Shown: positions 31,431 through 43,694, counted from the stretch's first letter. The stretch: 64,000 nt of DNA from Arthrobacter sp. UKPF54-2 (GCF_007858535.1 NZ_CP040174.1:3348001-3412000), one strand, 5' to 3'. Program-made: numbers and translations. The notes: a model not told the origin generated them from the letters alone.

Positions 31431-33680
31431 CTAGCTGCGCGGACCGCGGCCTTCGTCTTCGATGCCGGCCGGCACGCCGGCGGCGGCGATCAGGCGCAGG
31501 CGCTGGGTGGGCCGGGTCATCGCCACGTACAGATCCCCCACCTTGCCGTGCTCGTGGTTGAGCATGGCGGACGGTTCCAGCACCACAACGCCGTCGAACT
31601 CCAGTCCCTTGGCCTCGCGGGGGCTGATCACCACAATGTCCTGCTCGTAGCTGCCCGCCCCGGTACCAACGCGGCGGCCGTAGGCGCCGCGCAGCGCGGC
31701 GGTGGCCTCCGGCAGGAGCCCGCCGTCGGCAATGACCGCCAACAGGCCGCCGTCGAGCGCGTCCAGCTCCTCGGGGAGGACCTCCAGGAGCCGGTCGACG
31801 ATGGTGCCCGGCTCGACCCGGTCGATCACCGGTGACCAGCGGCCGTCGCGGACGGCCTTCGGGGCGGAGACGACGAGTCCGGCGGCGTTGGCCATCCGGA
31901 CCGCCGCTTCGGCGATCTGGGCCGGGGTGCGGTAGTTGACGGTGAGTTCCTCAAGCTGCCAGCGGTCCCCGAACATCGGGGCCAGGGCGCTCTGCCAGGA
32001 CTTGGCTCCGGCCACTGAGCTCGTCTGGGCGATGTCGCCGACGATCGTGAAGGACTTCAACGGGCAGCGGCGCACCAGCAGGCGCCACTGCATGGGCGAG
32101 AGCTCCTGCGCCTCGTCCACCACAATGTGCCCGAATGCCCAGGTGCGGTCGCTCGTGGCGCGCTCGGCCGCGGTCAGCCGGCCCTCGCGCTCCTGGTTCT
32201 GGTCCACCAGTTCCTCGGCCGAGATCAGCACATCCACCCCGGCAGTTTCCATGTTGACCAGCGTCTGCTTGGCGTTGGCGAGGTCGCGGGCACGGTCGTG
32301 CTCCTGCTGGGCCAGGCCGCGGCCGGCGGCCGGGTCCAGTTCACCAAGAAGTTCCGCGGCCTCGTCCAGCAGCGGCACATCGGCCTCGGTCCAGGGCGAA
32401 CCGGCGGGCCGCAGCAACAGCTCGCGCTCGGCCTGGCTGAGGTTCGGGGTGCAGGCTGCCAGGATGGCGGGCTTGCTCAGCAGTTCCCCGACGAGCTTTT
32501 CCGGTGTCATCGGCATCCAGCACAGGTTCAGGGCCACGCGGACGTCCCGCGCCGAGCGGACGTCCTCGGCGAGGTAGGAGCGGTCGGCGTTGTTGCCGAT
32601 GCTGCCGGCCTCGACCAGCTCGGTCATCTGCTCGGTCAGTTCCCGCAGCAGGATCTTGACGAAGGAGACCCGGGCCTCGTTGTGCGGCTTGCCGGTGGCG
32701 CGGGCCTTTTCCCGGGCACGGCGCACCTGGCGCGGCGTCAGCACCAGTTTGCGCCCGTCCACCTCGAGGATGCGGTTTTCGGCCGGGATCCGCTGCCGGT
32801 TGGCGACGGCGTTGGCCACCACCTCGGCCATGTCGAGCCGGCCCTTGATCGCCGCGACATCGGCGTCGTCCTCGGCGACGGCGTGAATGCCCGGCATCAG
32901 CCGGCCCAGGCTGGCCATCACAACGCCGGTCTCGCCTAGGGACGGCAGCACCCGTTCGATGTAGTTCATAAACGACGACGACGGGCCCACCAGCAGTACG
33001 CCGGCAGTCTTGAGCCGGTCCCGGTGGGTGTAGAGCAGGTACGCGGCACGGTGCAGCGCGACGGCGGTCTTGCCCGTGCCGGGGCCGCCCTGCACCACCA
33101 GGGCGCCGGAGATCGAGGAGCGGATGATCCGGTCCTGCTCGGACTGGATGGTCCCGACGATGTCCGACATCCGGCCGGTGCGCTTGGAGTTCAGCGCGGC
33201 GAGCAGTGCGCCCTCGCCCTGCAGGGAGTCGTTGTCCGCCAGCAGGTCGGCGTCCAGCACGTCATCCTCGATCGCCTTGACCTCGCGGCCCTGCAGGATC
33301 AGGTGCCGGCGGCGGCGTACGCCCTGCCGGTCGAAAGCCGTGGCCTGGTAGAAGTGGCCGGCCTCGGGGGCCCGCCAGTCCACCATGAGCCGCTGCAGGT
33401 CCTCGGTGGTCAGGCCAATGCGCCCGATGTACTGGGCTTCGCCGGAGTCCAGGTCGAGGCGGCCGAACACAAGGCGGTCGTCGACGGCGTCGAGCTGGGC
33501 GAGGCGGTCCTCGTAGAGCGCGGCGAACGCGTCCCGCTCGGAGACGTTCTGCATGGTGCCCACGGCGCCGGCGCGGCGGACCTGGGCCAGCTGGGCGCGC
33601 TTTTCCGCCCGCAGCTCATCCAGCCGGGCGTACAAGCCGGCCACATAGTCGCGTTCATGGGCCAAATCAGCGTCGTGCAT
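31431..33680 (-). CDS. helR: HelR/HelD-type RNA polymerase-associated helicase
   Basis: 749 residues from the ATG at 33680 (AGGGGAACG upstream). A charged N-terminal coiled coil (residues 5-70, HERDYVAGLYARLDELRAEK) precedes a UvrD-like ATPase with Walker A VVQGGPGTGKTAVALHRAAY, Walker B VVDEAQELSPMQWRLL, motif VNYRTPAQIAEAA and a C-terminal SPREAKGLEFDGVVV. This layout is that of HelD/HelR, which binds RNA polymerase, removes stalled or rifampicin-bound complexes and can give rifampicin tolerance. I see no inverted repeat resembling the rifampicin-associated element before it. A generic UvrD helicase is the alternative. Confidence 0.85.
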   Translation of the reverse strand: MHDADLAHERDYVAGLYARLDELRAEKRAQLAQVRRAGAVGTMQNVSERDAFAALYEDRLAQLDAVDDRLVFGRLDLDSGEAQYIGRIGLTTEDLQRLMVDWRAPEAGHFYQATAFDRQGVRRRRHLILQGREVKAIEDDVLDADLLADNDSLQGEGALLAALNSKRTGRMSDIVGTIQSEQDRIIRSSISGALVVQGGPGTGKTAVALHRAAYLLYTHRDRLKTAGVLLVGPSSSFMNYIERVLPSLGETGVVMASLGRLMPGIHAVAEDDADVAAIKGRLDMAEVVANAVANRQRIPAENRILEVDGRKLVLTPRQVRRAREKARATGKPHNEARVSFVKILLRELTEQMTELVEAGSIGNNADRSYLAEDVRSARDVRVALNLCWMPMTPEKLVGELLSKPAILAACTPNLSQAERELLLRPAGSPWTEADVPLLDEAAELLGELDPAAGRGLAQQEHDRARDLANAKQTLVNMETAGVDVLISAEELVDQNQEREGRLTAAERATSDRTWAFGHIVVDEAQELSPMQWRLLVRRCPLKSFTIVGDIAQTSSVAGAKSWQSALAPMFGDRWQLEELTVNYRTPAQIAEAAVRMANAAGLVVSAPKAVRDGRWSPVIDRVEPGTIVDRLLEVLPEELDALDGGLLAVIADGGLLPEATAALRGAYGRRVGTGAGSYEQDIVVISPREAKGLEFDGVVVLEPSAMLNHEHGKVGDLYVAMTRPTQRLRLIAAAGVPAGIEDEGRGPRS

Positions 33681-33865
33681 CGAGCGTTCCCCTATTGAAA
33701 AAGACAGACCAACCATTCTACAGCGATTTCGGCGATCGCTCCCGAAATATGTCGGTTTTCTTCCGGCCGCACTTTTGTCAGGCATTCTACCGAGGCGGCG
33801 GCACCCGTCCAGTCGCAGGGCCCGGGCGTGCCGGTGCGTGCCCGGGCGTGGCGCCCGGCCTCCGG

Positions 33866-34462
33866 CTACAGGCCCAGCAGGGAGTGGATGCGGTGTCCGG
33901 CGAGGGCGGCCCGCCCGTTCAGCTCGGCGAGTTCCATCACCACACCGACGCCGGCTACCTCGACGCCGCAGCGTTCGAAGAGGCGGGCGGCCGCGCCCAG
34001 GGTGCCGCCGGTGGCGAGGACGTCGTCGAGGATCAGCACCCGGGTGCCCGGCACGAGATCCGCGCTGTGCAGCTCCAGGGTGGCGGTGCCGTACTCCAGT
34101 GAGTAGTCCTCGGAGATGACTTCGCGGGGCAGCTTGCCGGTCTTGCGGACGGTGACGACGCCGGTCCCGGTCGCGTAGGCCGCGGCCGCGGCGAGCAGGA
34201 AGCCGCGGGCCTCCACGCCGGCGACGGCGTCGAACTGCCCGCGGAAGGGTTCAACCAGCGCGTCGACCATGGCCTTGAGCGCGCCGCCGTCGGCGAAGAC
34301 CGGGGTCAGGTCCTTGAAGACGATGCCGGGCTTGGGATAGTCCGGGACGGTGGCACAGAGGCTGGCAATCAGCTCCTGCACCGGCACGCCCGGGGCGATG
34401 GGTGCGCTGTGGCCGGGCTGGCCGGCGGGGTTGGCTTGGTGTAGGTCTCGGCTTGGATTCAC
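33866..34462 (-). CDS. apt: Adenine phosphoribosyltransferase
   Basis: 198 residues from a GTG at 34462 with AAGGTGG upstream. The PRPP-binding motif is VLILDDVLATGGTL, and GIVFKDLTPVFAD and GVEARGFLLAAA are typical of APT. It salvages adenine to AMP. The first 25 residues (ANPAGQPGHSAPIAPG) are not conserved. The 139-bp gap to the divergent GNAT gene must hold both promoters. In many actinobacteria apt lies near relA and secDF; here it is alone between helR and the GNAT gene. Confidence 0.93.
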   Translation of the reverse strand: MNPSRDLHQANPAGQPGHSAPIAPGVPVQELIASLCATVPDYPKPGIVFKDLTPVFADGGALKAMVDALVEPFRGQFDAVAGVEARGFLLAAAAAYATGTGVVTVRKTGKLPREVISEDYSLEYGTATLELHSADLVPGTRVLILDDVLATGGTLGAAARLFERCGVEVAGVGVVMELAELNGRAALAGHRIHSLLGL

Positions 34463-34600
34463 CCGTCCACCTTACGCGTTGGCGCCAAACCGCCGGCCCG
34501 TCCGGGCGCCCCGCACGGCCACCAAGGCGTTGCCTACTGTTCACGGGGAGGGCGCCGTTTTGCCGTTTCCCGGGTCCGGCCGCGGTGATTCAATACTGCA

Positions 34601-35218
34601 ATGCAGCACGACATTGCCTTGTCCGGACACGGCGTCTGCGCGGTTCCGCTCTCGCCGCGGCACGCTTCGGCGCTCTTTGACTTTGTGGATCCGCAGCTGT
34701 GGGCCGGCATGGCCGCGGTCCGGCCGCGGGACGCTGCGGAGCTGGCCGATTTGTTCCGTGCGCGGCTCGAGGATCCGGGCGTTCTCCCGTTTGCCGTGCT
34801 GGACCAGCGGACCGGGGCGCTGCTGGGCACCACCTCCCTGTGCGACTACGTCCCCTCCCAGCAGCGGATCGAGATCGGGGGCACGTTCTTCGGCCGCCAG
34901 TTCTGGGGTAGCCACGTCAACGCGGCGAGCAAGAACATGCTGCTTGGCTACGCGTTCGAGGTGCTCGGCGTGCACCGCGTTGCCTTCCGCTGCGACGCCA
35001 CGAACCTGCGCAGCGCCGCGGCTATCGAGCGCCTGGGCGCGCAGTTCGAGGGGGTCCTGCGCGGACACCGGACCGCGCAGGACGGCGGCCGCTCGAACAC
35101 CGCCGTCTTTTCGATCCTTGCCGAGGAGTGGCCCGGGGTACGCGAGGGCTTGCGCTCCCGCCTGGCCCCGTTTGCGGTGCCGGCCGGCTACGCCGTCCGG
35201 ACCTTCGCGGCCTTGTAA
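34601..35218 (+). CDS. GNAT N-acetyltransferase, RimJ/RimL type
   Basis: 205 residues. The fold is shown by GVCAVPLSPRHASALFDFV at the start, IEIGGTFFGRQFWGSHVNAA (acetyl-CoA strand region) and LGVHRVAFRCDATNLRSAAA followed by IERLGAQFEGVLRGHR. These are typical of the RimL-like branch that acetylates protein N-termini or small amines. The substrate is unknown. The last 31 bp overlap the convergent mpg gene. No good ribosome site is visible before the ATG. Confidence 0.85.
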   Translation: MQHDIALSGHGVCAVPLSPRHASALFDFVDPQLWAGMAAVRPRDAAELADLFRARLEDPGVLPFAVLDQRTGALLGTTSLCDYVPSQQRIEIGGTFFGRQFWGSHVNAASKNMLLGYAFEVLGVHRVAFRCDATNLRSAAAIERLGAQFEGVLRGHRTAQDGGRSNTAVFSILAEEWPGVREGLRSRLAPFAVPAGYAVRTFAAL

Positions 35219-35829
35219 CGGGAGACCGTCGGGTCGCCGCTGAGCCAGAAGCGCCAGGGGTAGTCGTCGCTGCCGCCGGCGCCGGAAACGCCCACCCGCG
35301 GCCCGGAGCTGACGTCCGACGCCGGTTCGGCCGGCAGCTCGAGCCGGAACGGCGGGCCGAGCGCGTCGCGGCCGCTGTCCGCCGTCGTCAGTCCCAGGGC
35401 CGTAGCGAAGCGGGCGGGGCCGCTGGCCAGGTCCTTGGGGGCCTTCGACGTCGGCCGCCGGGCCAGCGCCAGGTCCTCCCCCGCCACGACCTCGCCGGCG
35501 CGCAGCAGCAAGGCGGAGGCGACGCCCTCGGGGCCGCAGACGATGTTGGCGCAGTGGTGCATGCCGTAGGTGAAATACACGTAGAGATGCCCGGCCGGGC
35601 CGAACATCGGCGCGTTCCGCCGGGTCTGGCCGCGGAAGGTGTGCGAGCCGGGATCCGGGTGGAGCGAGTCCTCCGGGCCCAGGTAGGCCTCGACCTCGGT
35701 GATCCGCACGGACACCGGGCCGCCGTGGCTCTCATGCGTGAGAACCGCGCCGAGCAGCAGCGGTGCCACGGTGCGGGCGTCGGCGGACAGCAGCCCGCGA
35801 AGGGCCTCCGGCGTCAGGCGCGAATCCAT
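35188..35829 (-). CDS. mpg: 3-methyladenine DNA glycosylase (AAG/MPG family)
   Basis: 213 residues. Conserved segments are VRITEVEAYLGPEDSLHPDP (catalytic Glu), RRNAPMFGPAGHLYVYFTYG (substrate pocket) and HHCANIVCGPEGVASALLLR. The enzyme removes alkylated purines in base excision repair. A GGAGG abuts the ATG directly, an unusually short spacing. It is divergent from the ada-alkA fusion with 103 bp between, and it overlaps the GNAT gene end by 31 bp. The mycobacterial homologue (Rv1688, from memory) also lies near tyrS. Confidence 0.93.
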   Translation of the reverse strand: MDSRLTPEALRGLLSADARTVAPLLLGAVLTHESHGGPVSVRITEVEAYLGPEDSLHPDPGSHTFRGQTRRNAPMFGPAGHLYVYFTYGMHHCANIVCGPEGVASALLLRAGEVVAGEDLALARRPTSKAPKDLASGPARFATALGLTTADSGRDALGPPFRLELPAEPASDVSSGPRVGVSGAGGSDDYPWRFWLSGDPTVSRYKAAKVRTA

Positions 35830-35932
35830 CCTCCGACTTTAACAAACCCAGGGTGCTGGCTGTGGCCGGTCCTCCACGGCCGTGTCCGATTTCCGCTAGC
35901 AGGGACCGACTGGTAGCTGGCAGGATGGAGCC

Positions 35933-37504
35933 ATGGACTTCTGGCAGCGCTACCGGGCGATCGACGCCCGGGACACCCGTTTCGACGGGCAGTTCTACAC
36001 CGCTGTCCGGACCACCGGCATCTATTGCCGGCCCTCGTGCCCCGCACGGACGCCCAAGGCGGACAACGTCACGTTTTACGAGACTTCCGCTGCCGCGCAC
36101 GACGCCGGCTACCGGGCCTGCAAGCGCTGCCTGCCCGAGGCGGTCCCCGGTACGCCGGCGTGGAACCTGCGCTCGGACATCGCGGGCCGGGCCATGCGGC
36201 TGATCAACGACGGCGTGATCAACCGGGACGGTGTCGAGGGGCTGGCATCCCGGCTGGGCTACTCTTCGCGCCAGCTCAACAGGATCCTCAGTCACGAACT
36301 CGGCGCCGGCCCGCTGTCCCTGGCCCGAGCCAGCCGCGCCCAGACCGCCCGCACCCTGCTGGTCTCCACCCCGATGAAGGCCGCCGACATCGCCTTCGCC
36401 GCCGGGTTCAGCAGCGTGCGCCAGTTCAACGAGACCATCGCCGAAGTCTTCGCCATGACCCCCTCGGAGCTGCGGGCCACGGCCCGGCACCAGCACGCCC
36501 CGGCCCGGACCACGGTGTCCTCCACGGCCCTGACGCTGAACCTGCCCTACCGGGAGCCTTTTGATCCGGGCGTCTTTGAGTTCCTCGCCGTACGTGCCAT
36601 TCCCGGGATCGAGGACGGTTCGTCGTCCTCCTACGCCCGGACGCTGCGGCTTGCCCACGGGGACGCCCGCTTCCGGGTGGAGTACGACGCCGACGCTCCC
36701 GGGCGCCCCATCAGGCTCAGCATCGGGGCCGTGGACCTGCGGGACCTGGCCTCGCTGCTCAGCCGGGTCCGCCGCCTGCTGGACCTCGACGCCGACCCCG
36801 TCGCCATCGACGGAGCGCTGGGGGCCGATCCGCGCCTGGCCGCCAGTGTCGCGGCCGTGCCGGGCATGCGGATGCCCGGCGCCGTCGATCCGCAGGAACT
36901 ACTGATCCGCGCCATGATCGGCCAGCAGATCACCGTGGCGGCGGCCAGGACCGCGCTGGTCCAGCTCTCGGCGTGCGGCATCGCGAGTCTGGTCCCTGCG
37001 GACGGACTGGACCGGATCTTTCCGACGGCGGCCGAGATCGCGGACGGCGGGTTCCAGCTGCTCCGCGGGCCGCAGCGCCGCATCGATTCCCTCCGCGGCG
37101 CCGCAGCGGCGATGGCCGCGGGCGAGCTGGACTTCGGCTACGGCGACGACCTGGCCGGGCTGCAGGCCAAGCTCCTGCCGCTGCCCGGCGTCGGGCCCTG
37201 GACCGTGGGGTACGTCGCGATGCGCATACTCGGTGCCCCGGACGTGTTCCTGGCCAACGACGCGGCCGTGCGTAACGGCATCCGTTCGCTCGCCCAGGCG
37301 ACCGCCCCGGATTCGATCGCGCCCGATTCGTTGCCGCCCGTTCCGCTCTCCCCCGATCCGCTCTCCCCCGATTTCCGGGAGCTGAGCCCCTGGCGTTCCT
37401 ACGCCACCATGCACCTCTGGCGCGCGGCCGCCGCGGCCCAGTCCGCAGCCCGCACCAGGACCGCACGGACCAGAACAACTGCCCCGAAGAAAGTGACGCA
37501 ATGA
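35933..37504 (+). CDS. Ada-AlkA fusion: methyl phosphotriester sensor plus DNA glycosylase II
   Basis: 523 residues. The N-terminal Ada domain has the four zinc cysteines C32, C36, C63 and C66 ([14 protein letters not shown]), of which one accepts methyl groups from phosphotriesters. An AraC-type HTH follows (about residues 80-180, [19 protein letters not shown] and [19 protein letters not shown]). The AlkA part (about residues 195-500) has the helix-hairpin-helix [17 protein letters not shown] and catalytic Asp in [11 protein letters not shown]. It should act as both adaptive-response activator and glycosylase. A Pro/Asp/Ser-rich repeat stretch ([10 protein letters not shown]) is inserted near the end of the AlkA domain. 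Confidence 0.93.
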   Translation: MDFWQRYRAIDARDTRFDGQFYTAVRTTGIYCRPSCPARTPKADNVTFYETSAAAHDAGYRACKRCLPEAVPGTPAWNLRSDIAGRAMRLINDGVINRDGVEGLASRLGYSSRQLNRILSHELGAGPLSLARASRAQTARTLLVSTPMKAADIAFAAGFSSVRQFNETIAEVFAMTPSELRATARHQHAPARTTVSSTALTLNLPYREPFDPGVFEFLAVRAIPGIEDGSSSSYARTLRLAHGDARFRVEYDADAPGRPIRLSIGAVDLRDLASLLSRVRRLLDLDADPVAIDGALGADPRLAASVAAVPGMRMPGAVDPQELLIRAMIGQQITVAAARTALVQLSACGIASLVPADGLDRIFPTAAEIADGGFQLLRGPQRRIDSLRGAAAAMAAGELDFGYGDDLAGLQAKLLPLPGVGPWTVGYVAMRILGAPDVFLANDAAVRNGIRSLAQATAPDSIAPDSLPPVPLSPDPLSPDFRELSPWRSYATMHLWRAAAAAQSAARTRTARTRTTAPKKVTQ

Positions 37505-38016
37505 ACGCCCAGCTCTTGACCATGGACACGCCCGACGGCCCGTTCACCATCATTGCCCGCGACGGTGCCGTGCTGGCCTCCGGCTGGACCGCGGTGCCCG
37601 GCGAGCTCACCGGCCAGATCCATGCCGAGCTGCTGCCCGGCGGCTACGAACCGGTCGCGGAGCTGGGCGGGATCTCGGCCGCCGTCGAGGAGTTCTACGC
37701 GGGCAACCCCGCGGCCGCCATGGAGGTGCCGGTGCTGCAGAAATCCGGGCCGTTCCGCAGCCACGCCTGGGACGTTCTCCGGACCGTCGCCCCGGGACAT
37801 CCGGTGACGTACACCGAGTATGCGGAGCTGTCGGGCAACGCCAGGGCGGTCCGGGCGGCGGCCAGTGCCTGCGCCTTCAACGCGGCTGCCCTGTTTGTGC
37901 CGTGCCACCGGGTGATCCGGACCGACGGCAGCCTGGGCGGTTTCCGCTGGGGACTGGCGATCAAGGAGAGCCTGCTGGACCGCGAACGGGAGCTGGCGCC
38001 GGTGCCGCAGGCCTGA
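37501..38016 (+). CDS. ogt: O6-methylguanine-DNA methyltransferase
   Basis: 171 residues. The active-site motif [17 protein letters not shown] contains the methyl-accepting Cys, preceded by the DNA-binding helix region [16 protein letters not shown]. It repairs O6-methylguanine by self-methylation. Its ATG overlaps the ada-alkA stop as ATGA, so sensor, glycosylase and methyltransferase are one operon. Length is normal for the single-domain Ogt. Confidence 0.95.
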   Translation: MNAQLLTMDTPDGPFTIIARDGAVLASGWTAVPGELTGQIHAELLPGGYEPVAELGGISAAVEEFYAGNPAAAMEVPVLQKSGPFRSHAWDVLRTVAPGHPVTYTEYAELSGNARAVRAAASACAFNAAALFVPCHRVIRTDGSLGGFRWGLAIKESLLDRERELAPVPQA

Positions 38017-38050
38017 TTCTGGTTGGCCCCGGACCTCGTTGGTGACGGGC

Positions 38051-38791
38051 CTACTTGGTGACGGGGACGCCCGCGGGCCAGGGCAGCAGCGCGGGCAGCT
38101 CAACGCCGTCGGCTGCGGCCGTAGCGCGCAGGCTGCCCAAGGTGGGGGTGCGCCCGGCGAGCCACGCCGCGATGTCGGTGAGCATGCCGTTGATCACGGT
38201 CGAGCGCCCGCCCGCGGCGCCGAGCGCGACGGAGGGCAGGCCGAGCGGCTGAAGCACGAACCTCTCCCCCTCGGGCACTCGGGCGGCGAGGAATTCAAAG
38301 AGGTGCTCGCAGAACGGCCGGCTCCAGGTTTCCGGACCGCGGCCCGTGCCGAGGTCCGTAGCGTGGATGGTGAGTTCGCGCCAGAGGGCCAGGCCGCCGT
38401 CGAACACCACGCCGCCGCGGTAGCTGATCGGTTCGCGCCAGCCTGCCGCGTCCAGCCCGCCAAAGGCAGCCAGTGCCCGGTCCAGGGCGGCCGCGAGGTC
38501 GGCCCGGTGCTGGTCAAGGCTGTGCCGGGCGCTCAGTTCGATGGCGCGGGTGCGTCCCTCGAAGCCGCCGTCGTACAGTTCGATGCTTTCGCCGCGGGCC
38601 GCGTATTCGACCTGACGGGCCATTGCGTCGGCAATTCCAGCGAGGTGGGCCAGGACGTGTCCCCGGGTCCAGCCCGGGAGCTCCGAGGCGGCCGGGACGT
38701 CTTCTTCGCGCAGTTTCGCGGCGATTCCGGTCACGACGTCGGCGGCGCGGCGGAGTTCGTCCAGCAGGTTTTCAGCGGTGATTGAAGTCAT
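38051..38791 (-). CDS. Mycothiol-dependent maleylpyruvate isomerase family protein
   Basis: 246 residues from the ATG at 38791 (AGGATGGG 4 bp upstream; an ATG at 38800 has no room for a ribosome site). The N-terminal DinB-like four-helix domain shows LPGWTRGHVLAHLAGIADAM and LWRELTIHATDLG, whose His, Glu and His match metal ligands of mycothiol-dependent isomerases. A smaller C-terminal domain follows (STVINGMLTDIAAWLAGR). Members use mycothiol in isomerisation or detoxification. The substrate here is unknown. Confidence 0.82.
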   Translation of the reverse strand: MTSITAENLLDELRRAADVVTGIAAKLREEDVPAASELPGWTRGHVLAHLAGIADAMARQVEYAARGESIELYDGGFEGRTRAIELSARHSLDQHRADLAAALDRALAAFGGLDAAGWREPISYRGGVVFDGGLALWRELTIHATDLGTGRGPETWSRPFCEHLFEFLAARVPEGERFVLQPLGLPSVALGAAGGRSTVINGMLTDIAAWLAGRTPTLGSLRATAAADGVELPALLPWPAGVPVTK

Positions 38792-38845
38792 GGCGCCCAT
38801 CCTAACCGAGCGATCGGATTAACCCGGATTAACTGGGCTTGCCGT

Positions 38846-39367
38846 TCAGCGCGGCCCGTAGCGGTGCCGGATATGCCGGCGGTCGTGCCGGGCCTGCCAG
38901 AATTCGAGCTCCCTCGGGCGCAGAGCATAGAGCTGCCAGGCTGGATTTTCGCTGCCGTCGGCGCCGGGCCGGGCCTGCCAGTCGGCGGCGGAGGCCTCCG
39001 CGGAGAGCTCCACCACGTCTCCGGCGACGCGGACCTGGCGGCCCTGCTGCTGCCAGAAGAAATTCATCGCCGCATTCGGGTTGGCGCCCAGCTCCAGCCC
39101 CTTGCGGGACTCCCGGGAGGTCGCGAAGTGCCAGCCGTCGGCGTCGATGTCCTTCAGGATCAGCATCCGCGAGGACGGCCGCCCCTGCCCGTCCGCGGTG
39201 GCCAGGCTGCAGGCGTTGGGCTGCGGAACCCCGGCGGCCAGCGCCTCGGCGAGCCACTGCCGGAACAGCTCGGCGGGGTCCTCGGGCGCCGTCTCCGGGT
39301 CGAAGTCCGGGAGCACCTCCGGGAAATCGGGCAGGGCACGCAGGAACTGGCGGAACGATTCGCTCAT
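38846..39367 (-). CDS. pdxH: Pyridoxamine 5'-phosphate oxidase family protein (short form)
   Basis: 173 residues. The FMN-binding split barrel shows NACSLATADGQGRPSSRMLI, LKDIDADGWHFATSRESRKG and NFFWQQQGRQVRVAGDVVEL. The C-terminal dimerisation segment starts normally (RPRELEFWQARHDRRHIRH) but ends at HRYGPR, without the last 20-40 residues of classical PdxH. It may oxidise pyridoxamine phosphate to pyridoxal phosphate or be a related phenazine-type oxidase. I see no frameshift that would restore the tail. Confidence 0.8.
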   Translation of the reverse strand: MSESFRQFLRALPDFPEVLPDFDPETAPEDPAELFRQWLAEALAAGVPQPNACSLATADGQGRPSSRMLILKDIDADGWHFATSRESRKGLELGANPNAAMNFFWQQQGRQVRVAGDVVELSAEASAADWQARPGADGSENPAWQLYALRPRELEFWQARHDRRHIRHRYGPR

Positions 39368-39407
39368 GCCGTCATGCTACCGAGGGGTGTCCGGCTGCGA
39401 ACGCACA

Positions 39408-39498
39408 ACGCTCCCTCACCTTTGGCAGGAAACACACCGACGCTCCTGCAGGAAGTGCAGGAGCGTCGGTGGAAACGCTGCAGGAGGTGAGGGAGCGT
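39408..39498. repeat. 91-bp two-part palindromic intergenic element
   Basis: Outer arms ACGCTCCCTCACC (39408-39420) and its complement (39486-39498) flank, at exactly 14 bp on each side, inner arms of 16 bp (39435-39450 and 39456-39471) with a 5-nt GGAAG loop. The element fills most of the gap between argH and the pdxH start. It could end argH transcription or be a member of a dispersed REP/MITE-like family. Confidence 0.8.
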
Positions 39499-39505
39499 CT
39501 GGTGG

Positions 39506-42126
<2,621 letters not shown>

Positions 42127-42186
42127 TTCAAATGCTCCTTAGTTGTTGGGTTCTTGGGTTGTCTGGTGAAAGTTCAGGTCTAAAGG

Positions 42187-42717
42187 TCACTGCCCGGCTT
42201 CTTCGGCCAGTTGCAGGAAGCGGGCGGCGACGGCGGCGCCGCCGGCAGGGTCGCGGGTGACCAGCAGCACGGTGTCGTCCCCCGCGATGGTGCCGAGGAT
42301 CGAGGGCATCACCGAGTGGTCGATCGCGAGGGCCAGGAAGTTCGCGGCACCCGGCGGGGTCCGGAGCACCACGAGGTTCGCGGACGCCTCGGCCGTGACC
42401 AGCAGTTCCCCGCAGAGCCGCGCGAGCCGGGCGTCGAGGATTTCCTGGGTTACCCCGCTCTTGGCGCCGCGTTCGCCGCCCTCCCCCGGCACGGCGTAGA
42501 CGAGCACGCCGTCCTTGCCGCGGACCCGGACGGCGCCGAGCTCCACGAGGTCGCGGGACAGCGTGGCCTGGGTGACCTGGACGCCGTCGTCCGCGAGCAG
42601 CGCCGCGAGCTCGGCCTGCGAGCGGACGGATTCGCCGGTGAGGATCGCTGTGATCCGTGCCTGCCGGGCCGTTTTGGTGGCCGGGCTGGCTCCTTGGGCG
42701 GCGGGCTGGACGGACAT
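42187..42717 (-). CDS. argR: Arginine repressor
   Basis: 176 residues. An N-terminal winged helix (about residues 20-85: [38 protein letters not shown]) binds ARG boxes. The C-terminal oligomerisation and arginine-binding domain contains [19 protein letters not shown] and [18 protein letters not shown]. It represses the operon when arginine is abundant. The ATG overlaps the argF stop as TAATG. Likely operators lie before argC at 48209-48236. Confidence 0.95.
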   Translation of the reverse strand: MSVQPAAQGASPATKTARQARITAILTGESVRSQAELAALLADDGVQVTQATLSRDLVELGAVRVRGKDGVLVYAVPGEGGERGAKSGVTQEILDARLARLCGELLVTAEASANLVVLRTPPGAANFLALAIDHSVMPSILGTIAGDDTVLLVTRDPAGGAAVAARFLQLAEEAGQ

Positions 42718-43694
42718 TAGCCGAGTCCTTCAACCACGGCCAGGCCGGAGCGGTGCATCAGCCAGGCCATCAGGGCCTTCTGGGCGTGCAGCCGGTTCTC
42801 GGCCTCGTCCCAGACCACGGACTGCGGGCCGTCGATCACGCCGGCGGCGATTTCGTAGCCGCGGTAGGCGGGCAGGCAGTGCAGCACGACGGCGTCGGGA
42901 GCGGCGAGCTTCATCGCGGCTTCGTCGACGGAGTAGTCGCGGAAGAGCTGCAGCCGGGCTTCCTTCTCGTCCTCCTGGCCCATCGACACCCAGGTGTCGG
43001 TGGCGACGACGTCGGCCCCGCGGAGCGCCTCGGCGGCGTCGACCGTGACGAGCACCGAGCCGCCGGTCTGGGCGGCACGCTCCTCGGCGAAGGCGACAAT
43101 ATCCGCGTCGGGCAGGTAGCCCTCGGGGCCGGCGATGCGCACGTGCATGCCGGCGGTGACGCCGGCCAGCAGGTAGGAGTTGGCCATGTTGTTGGCCGCG
43201 TCGCCGAGGTAGCTCATGGTCAGGCCCGCCAGCTCGCCCTTGTGTTCCTTGACGGTCAGCAGGTCGGCCAGGAGCTGGCACGGGTGGTAGTCGTCGCAGA
43301 GGGCGTTGATGACCGGGACGCGGGAATTTTCCGCCATGGCGACGAGGCCGGCGTGCGCGCCCGTGCGCCACACGATGGTTGACACCATACGCTCGAGGAC
43401 CTTGGCGGTGTCCTCGACCGATTCCTTGTGGCCGATCTGCGCCTCACCCGGGTTGATGATGAGCGCGTTGCCGCCCATGTCCGCGATGCCGGTGGCGAAG
43501 GAGACCCGGGTGCGGGTGGATGTTTTGTCGAAGATCACGGCCACGGTCTTGCGTCCGCTGCCTTCCGCGGCGAAGGGCTGGACGCTGTACGGCGCGGCCT
43601 TCATCCGGACGGCGAGGTTCAGGACCTCGGCCTGCTCGGCCGGGGTGAGGTCCGTGTCCTTGAGGAAGTGGCGGGTGGGTACAGGTGCGGTCAC
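42717..43694 (-). CDS. argF: Ornithine carbamoyltransferase
   Basis: 325 residues from a GTG at 43694 that overlaps the argD stop as GTGA; the frame runs on upstream inside argD but is not coding there. The carbamoyl phosphate site is [20 protein letters not shown], and the ornithine-side motif is [13 protein letters not shown] with the catalytic Cys. [20 protein letters not shown] is also typical. It makes citrulline from ornithine and carbamoyl phosphate. Confidence 0.96.
   Translation of the reverse strand: MTAPVPTRHFLKDTDLTPAEQAEVLNLAVRMKAAPYSVQPFAAEGSGRKTVAVIFDKTSTRTRVSFATGIADMGGNALIINPGEAQIGHKESVEDTAKVLERMVSTIVWRTGAHAGLVAMAENSRVPVINALCDDYHPCQLLADLLTVKEHKGELAGLTMSYLGDAANNMANSYLLAGVTAGMHVRIAGPEGYLPDADIVAFAEERAAQTGGSVLVTVDAAEALRGADVVATDTWVSMGQEDEKEARLQLFRDYSVDEAAMKLAAPDAVVLHCLPAYRGYEIAAGVIDGPQSVVWDEAENRLHAQKALMAWLMHRSGLAVVEGLG

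Noticed and set aside
33681..33865. Rifampicin-associated element upstream of the HelR-type gene
   Set aside because: No GGGGCTTGC-type inverted repeat is present in the gap.
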